Source: JBBSJV01 sp038256935 | Lineage (GTDB): Bacteria; Patescibacteriota; JACMRA01 | Assembly: GCA_038256935.1 (NCBI GenBank) | Contig: JBBSJV010000070.1 | Span: 1-7,367 of the forward strand | DNA length: 7,367 nucleotides | Reading direction: 5' to 3' | Shown here: piece by piece, positions 5,195-7,367 of the stretch | Position numbering within the stretch: the stretch's first letter is position 1 | Layout: every line of letters begins with the position of its first letter | Made by a program: the position numbers and the translations under genes | Notes under the pieces: model-generated | Databases searched by the model: none | What the model was told of the DNA's origin: nothing | The model's input: the letters and a program-made list of their open reading frames with translations, nothing else

Positions 5195-6667
5195 ATGCTA
5201 CACACGGTCGCTATTAGTGACTTCAAAAAAATCTCCCCAGCTGGGATCATCCTGCGCCGTCTTGGTTCAGTGAATTATTTGGTAGGGGAAAATGGAAGCG
5301 GGAAGAGTAGTATCCTACAAGCCATTTATGGGTATCTTCAACAACCTCAATTTCCAGGTCTAGATCTAGATATTTCACCCATGAGTATTACTATAAATGG
5401 TAAGAGAAGCCAAACTTCATATGAAGCCGTGTATGTAAATCAAGATGTTAGATCACTACTCAAATACTACAAGTCTTGCGAGTCAAAACTAAGTGATCTT
5501 CAAGATGAATTACTAAAGGATTATAATTACTTAGAATGGGGGTTGTATACTAGTTTTTTCCAAGAAAATAAATCAGAGCAGTTCAAATCCAAGTTAGTTT
5601 ATGAAGAATACTTTGAAAAAATATTGAGCTCAAAAGGTAGAAATAAATTTACTGTTTTTTTGATTGAAGAGCCAGAAAACTATCTTCATCCAACCTGGGA
5701 AAAATCACTTGCCTATATTTACAAAAGACTAACAGATAAATACCCTTGCCAGTTTCTGATTGCAACCCACAGCCCTTTTGTCATCTCAGCTGCTGGAGAC
5801 ATCACTGATAATGAGAAAACTAAGCAAAAAGGTAAAAATCTATTTAAACCAAGTCAAAAAGTGTATTTGATAAAAGATGGGGTAACAGCCTCAAAATCAG
5901 GTCGCACCGGCTGGCTTGTTGATAGAAAGTATCAAGTAGGTAGTGATGGATATTGGGGTAAAAAAATTACCTATGTAGGGGCCAAACTACTAGGTGCTGG
6001 TATGCAAGATTTTATTTCTGAAGTAACACCTCATTATACTAGCGAAGCCCCTTATCTTGTATTTTGTGAGGGAGAAGGAAAAAATGAAGATGCTACAATT
6101 TATAACCAGATATTTAAAGATCTTGAGCCCAGGGTAATGTTTGTCTCAGCTAGAGGGTTATCAGAGACTACTTGGTCATTTCAACTACTTGAAGAAGTCA
6201 AAAATGGATTGTCTGGGAATTTTCACACTCTTATGCTTCGAGATAGAGATCATGAGTTCCCTACCAAAAAAGATTTAAATAAATACAAACATGCACACCC
6301 TTCAATTAAAATATTGTATAGAAGAGCTTTGGAAAACTATATTTTCAATCAAGAAACACTTGAAAAATGGGCTTTTTTAAATGATTTAAAACTTCCCAAA
6401 CATCTTTTGCGTGAGGCTATTTTGACTGATAAATTAATTGCTAGACAAGTCAGTAGAGGTCTAAAAGGTGCTGGATACAAAAAGGCTTTAAATCAAATCT
6501 ACAGTAGGATTTGGCGCTGGTATATGCAAGAAGTAAAAGGACAAACTAACTCTAACCCTTCCAATAAATCCCACGCTATTCCTCAAGAATTTAAAAGAAT
6601 GCTAGTTGAGATGATAACACCTGAGACTAAAATTTATAAAGAGCTTTACGATTGTATCTTTAGATAA
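5195..6667 (+). CDS. ABC/AAA ATPase fused to a TOPRIM domain (OLD-family / PARIS-like), possible antiphage effector
   Basis: 490 residues. The N-terminal ATPase has Walker A GENGSGKS (31-38), a Q-loop candidate VNQD (81-84), Walker B VFLIEEPENYLHP (154-166) and the His switch ATHSPFVIS (190-198). A connecting region with SDGYWGKK...LLGAGMQDF leads to the TOPRIM part: acidic strand end LVFCEGEGKNEDATIY with Glu292, the DxD motif LRDRDHE (Asp350, Asp352), then RRALENYIF with Glu380. The last motif resembles the DUF4435/AriB branch as well as OLD nucleases. Proteins of this build cleave nucleic acid under control of ATP and serve in OLD, Gabija (GajA) and PARIS defence. No helicase, reverse transcriptase or second effector is adjacent, so it would be a single-gene system. 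The ATPase is compact and its signature motif is degenerate. The ATG is supported by the promoter and by the usual short lead-in to Walker A. The family call is firm; the defence role is inference. Confidence 0.87.
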   Translation: MLHTVAISDFKKISPAGIILRRLGSVNYLVGENGSGKSSILQAIYGYLQQPQFPGLDLDISPMSITINGKRSQTSYEAVYVNQDVRSLLKYYKSCESKLSDLQDELLKDYNYLEWGLYTSFFQENKSEQFKSKLVYEEYFEKILSSKGRNKFTVFLIEEPENYLHPTWEKSLAYIYKRLTDKYPCQFLIATHSPFVISAAGDITDNEKTKQKGKNLFKPSQKVYLIKDGVTASKSGRTGWLVDRKYQVGSDGYWGKKITYVGAKLLGAGMQDFISEVTPHYTSEAPYLVFCEGEGKNEDATIYNQIFKDLEPRVMFVSARGLSETTWSFQLLEEVKNGLSGNFHTLMLRDRDHEFPTKKDLNKYKHAHPSIKILYRRALENYIFNQETLEKWAFLNDLKLPKHLLREAILTDKLIARQVSRGLKGAGYKKALNQIYSRIWRWYMQEVKGQTNSNPSNKSHAIPQEFKRMLVEMITPETKIYKELYDCIFR

Positions 6668-7354
6668 TTAACCTCCGCATACACTCTGCTGAAGTGGCAC
6701 TAAGTTATCAAATCTTTCTCTGATTTCTTGATCGCTCGGCTCATTTGCTTGAATAAAGATGACAACATTCCCAAGTAAGTCATTTATATCTTCAAGCTCT
6801 TCTTGACTTAGCTCCACTGTTTGCTCTGAGATCTGTGAATCTGTATTTTGGACTTGTTTGGGAGTATCATTGATATATCCACCATGAGCTAAAGTTTGTA
6901 CTGGACTTAGAATATTTTGCCAAGCACTTTCTCTAGCTTTTGTAAGACTGCTTTGGACTCCAAAAAAAGTTTCTAAATCTTGATCTAAAAATTCTGAAGC
7001 ATTCTTTGAAACGTAATTTTCCTCATCACCGATATAGACCCATAGTTTTTGATTATCAATTAAATCAGGTAATACATTTCCTCTAATTTCAAGAGATTTG
7101 GGCCAGAAACTTCCTTCAATATTTGTTTGATAGCCCATAATATCATCAGGACCGCCAATTTCATTTAAACCGTAGTACTTCAAAACTTGACCTCCACTGA
7201 TATTAGCCCAATGAATATGTACAAATTGATCTAAGTTATCGTGGAAATGGATAGGTGTTTCTGTAAGATCACCACTACAAATTCCTTTTTCATACGTTTC
7301 TTGGAATGCTTCCTTGGAAAAATCAATATATTGACCGTCAACTATTACTTGCAT
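6668..7354 (-). CDS. Hypothetical protein with HxHD...VHIHW histidine motif, typical of Saccharibacteria
   Basis: 228 residues with no signal peptide or membrane helix. The notable core is Cys26, then His36, His38, Asp39, His46 and His48 in IHFHD...VHIHW, followed by GGQVLKYYG (54-62) and GNVLPDLID...LWVYIGDEENY (92-114). A Gln/Glu-rich low-complexity linker at about 160-185 leads to a C-terminal segment with NVVIFIQ...RFDNLVPLQQSVCGG. I recall proteins with this layout as conserved hypotheticals in Saccharibacteria and related Patescibacteria, often with an N-terminal membrane anchor that is absent here. The clustered histidines suggest metal binding, with Cys26 possibly taking part; no function is established. 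The start ATG is 13 bases from the window edge, so its promoter cannot be judged. It abuts the convergent ATPase-TOPRIM gene with no intervening base. Confidence 0.8.
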   Translation of the reverse strand: MQVIVDGQYIDFSKEAFQETYEKGICSGDLTETPIHFHDNLDQFVHIHWANISGGQVLKYYGLNEIGGPDDIMGYQTNIEGSFWPKSLEIRGNVLPDLIDNQKLWVYIGDEENYVSKNASEFLDQDLETFFGVQSSLTKARESAWQNILSPVQTLAHGGYINDTPKQVQNTDSQISEQTVELSQEELEDINDLLGNVVIFIQANEPSDQEIRERFDNLVPLQQSVCGG

Positions 7355-7367
7355 TCTAATGTGATGA

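Noticed and set aside
6655..6667. Short inverted repeat TATCT-TT-AGATA as terminator
   Set aside because: The loop is too small, the stem is AT-only, and no T-tract follows.
5195..6667. Gabija system
   Set aside because: The protein has the ATPase-TOPRIM plan of GajA, but no UvrD-like GajB helicase lies next to it: the flanking genes are a VTT membrane protein and a convergent histidine-motif protein.

Overview
This window looks like a piece of a small, AT-rich, tightly packed bacterial chromosome, most likely from Patescibacteria (CPR), probably Saccharibacteria (TM7). Three things point that way: the minus-strand protein at the right edge, whose HxHD...VHIHW core I recall as a conserved hypothetical of that group; a large serine-rich surface protein held by a C-terminal membrane segment; and very short gene spacing. 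The assignment rests partly on memory of family patterns, not on a search. TGA appears to act as a stop (the Fur-like gene ends in an ATGA overlap), which argues against the TGA=Gly lineages Gracilibacteria and SR1.

Layout. Positions 1-2097 hold the 3' part of a surface protein: LamG-like domain, cysteine-containing Ig-like region, serine-rich stalk, second cysteine-containing region, transmembrane helix and short polar tail. A clear promoter at 2102-2130 then drives a 74-codon single-span membrane protein and an unrecognised 468-codon, probably helical protein (2139-3773), which are in the same frame and separated by one TAG. A DUF1905 gene runs the other way (3770-4072, minus) and shares a TTAA stop palindrome with the 468-codon gene. 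From the 81-bp gap 4073-4153, which is symmetric around base 4113, the DUF1905 gene and a two-gene unit diverge. That unit is a Fur-fold regulator (4154-4564) overlapping a VTT/TVP38-type membrane protein (4561-5160). A further promoter at 5160-5188 drives a stand-alone ABC/AAA ATPase-TOPRIM protein of OLD/PARIS-like architecture (5195-6667), a possible antiphage effector. It meets the minus-strand histidine-motif protein (6668-7354) with no gap.

How it fits together. Every gene whose upstream region is a true intergenic gap has a -35-like hexamer, a 17-bp spacer and a -10 position placed so that transcription would begin at or within two bases of the ATG. The -10 hexamers are good at two sites and weak at the two divergent ones. 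No start shows a Shine-Dalgarno sequence, so leaderless mRNAs are the natural reading. The Fur-like protein keeps its four structural cysteines but lacks the histidine and acidic ligands of the metal-sensing site. It probably binds the symmetric region in front of its own gene. The ATPase-TOPRIM gene, the symmetric Fur-like control region and the tail-anchored surface protein are the most interesting items. I saw no RNA genes, CRISPR arrays, insertion sequences or convincing intrinsic terminators. No gene-free stretch exceeds about 80 bases.
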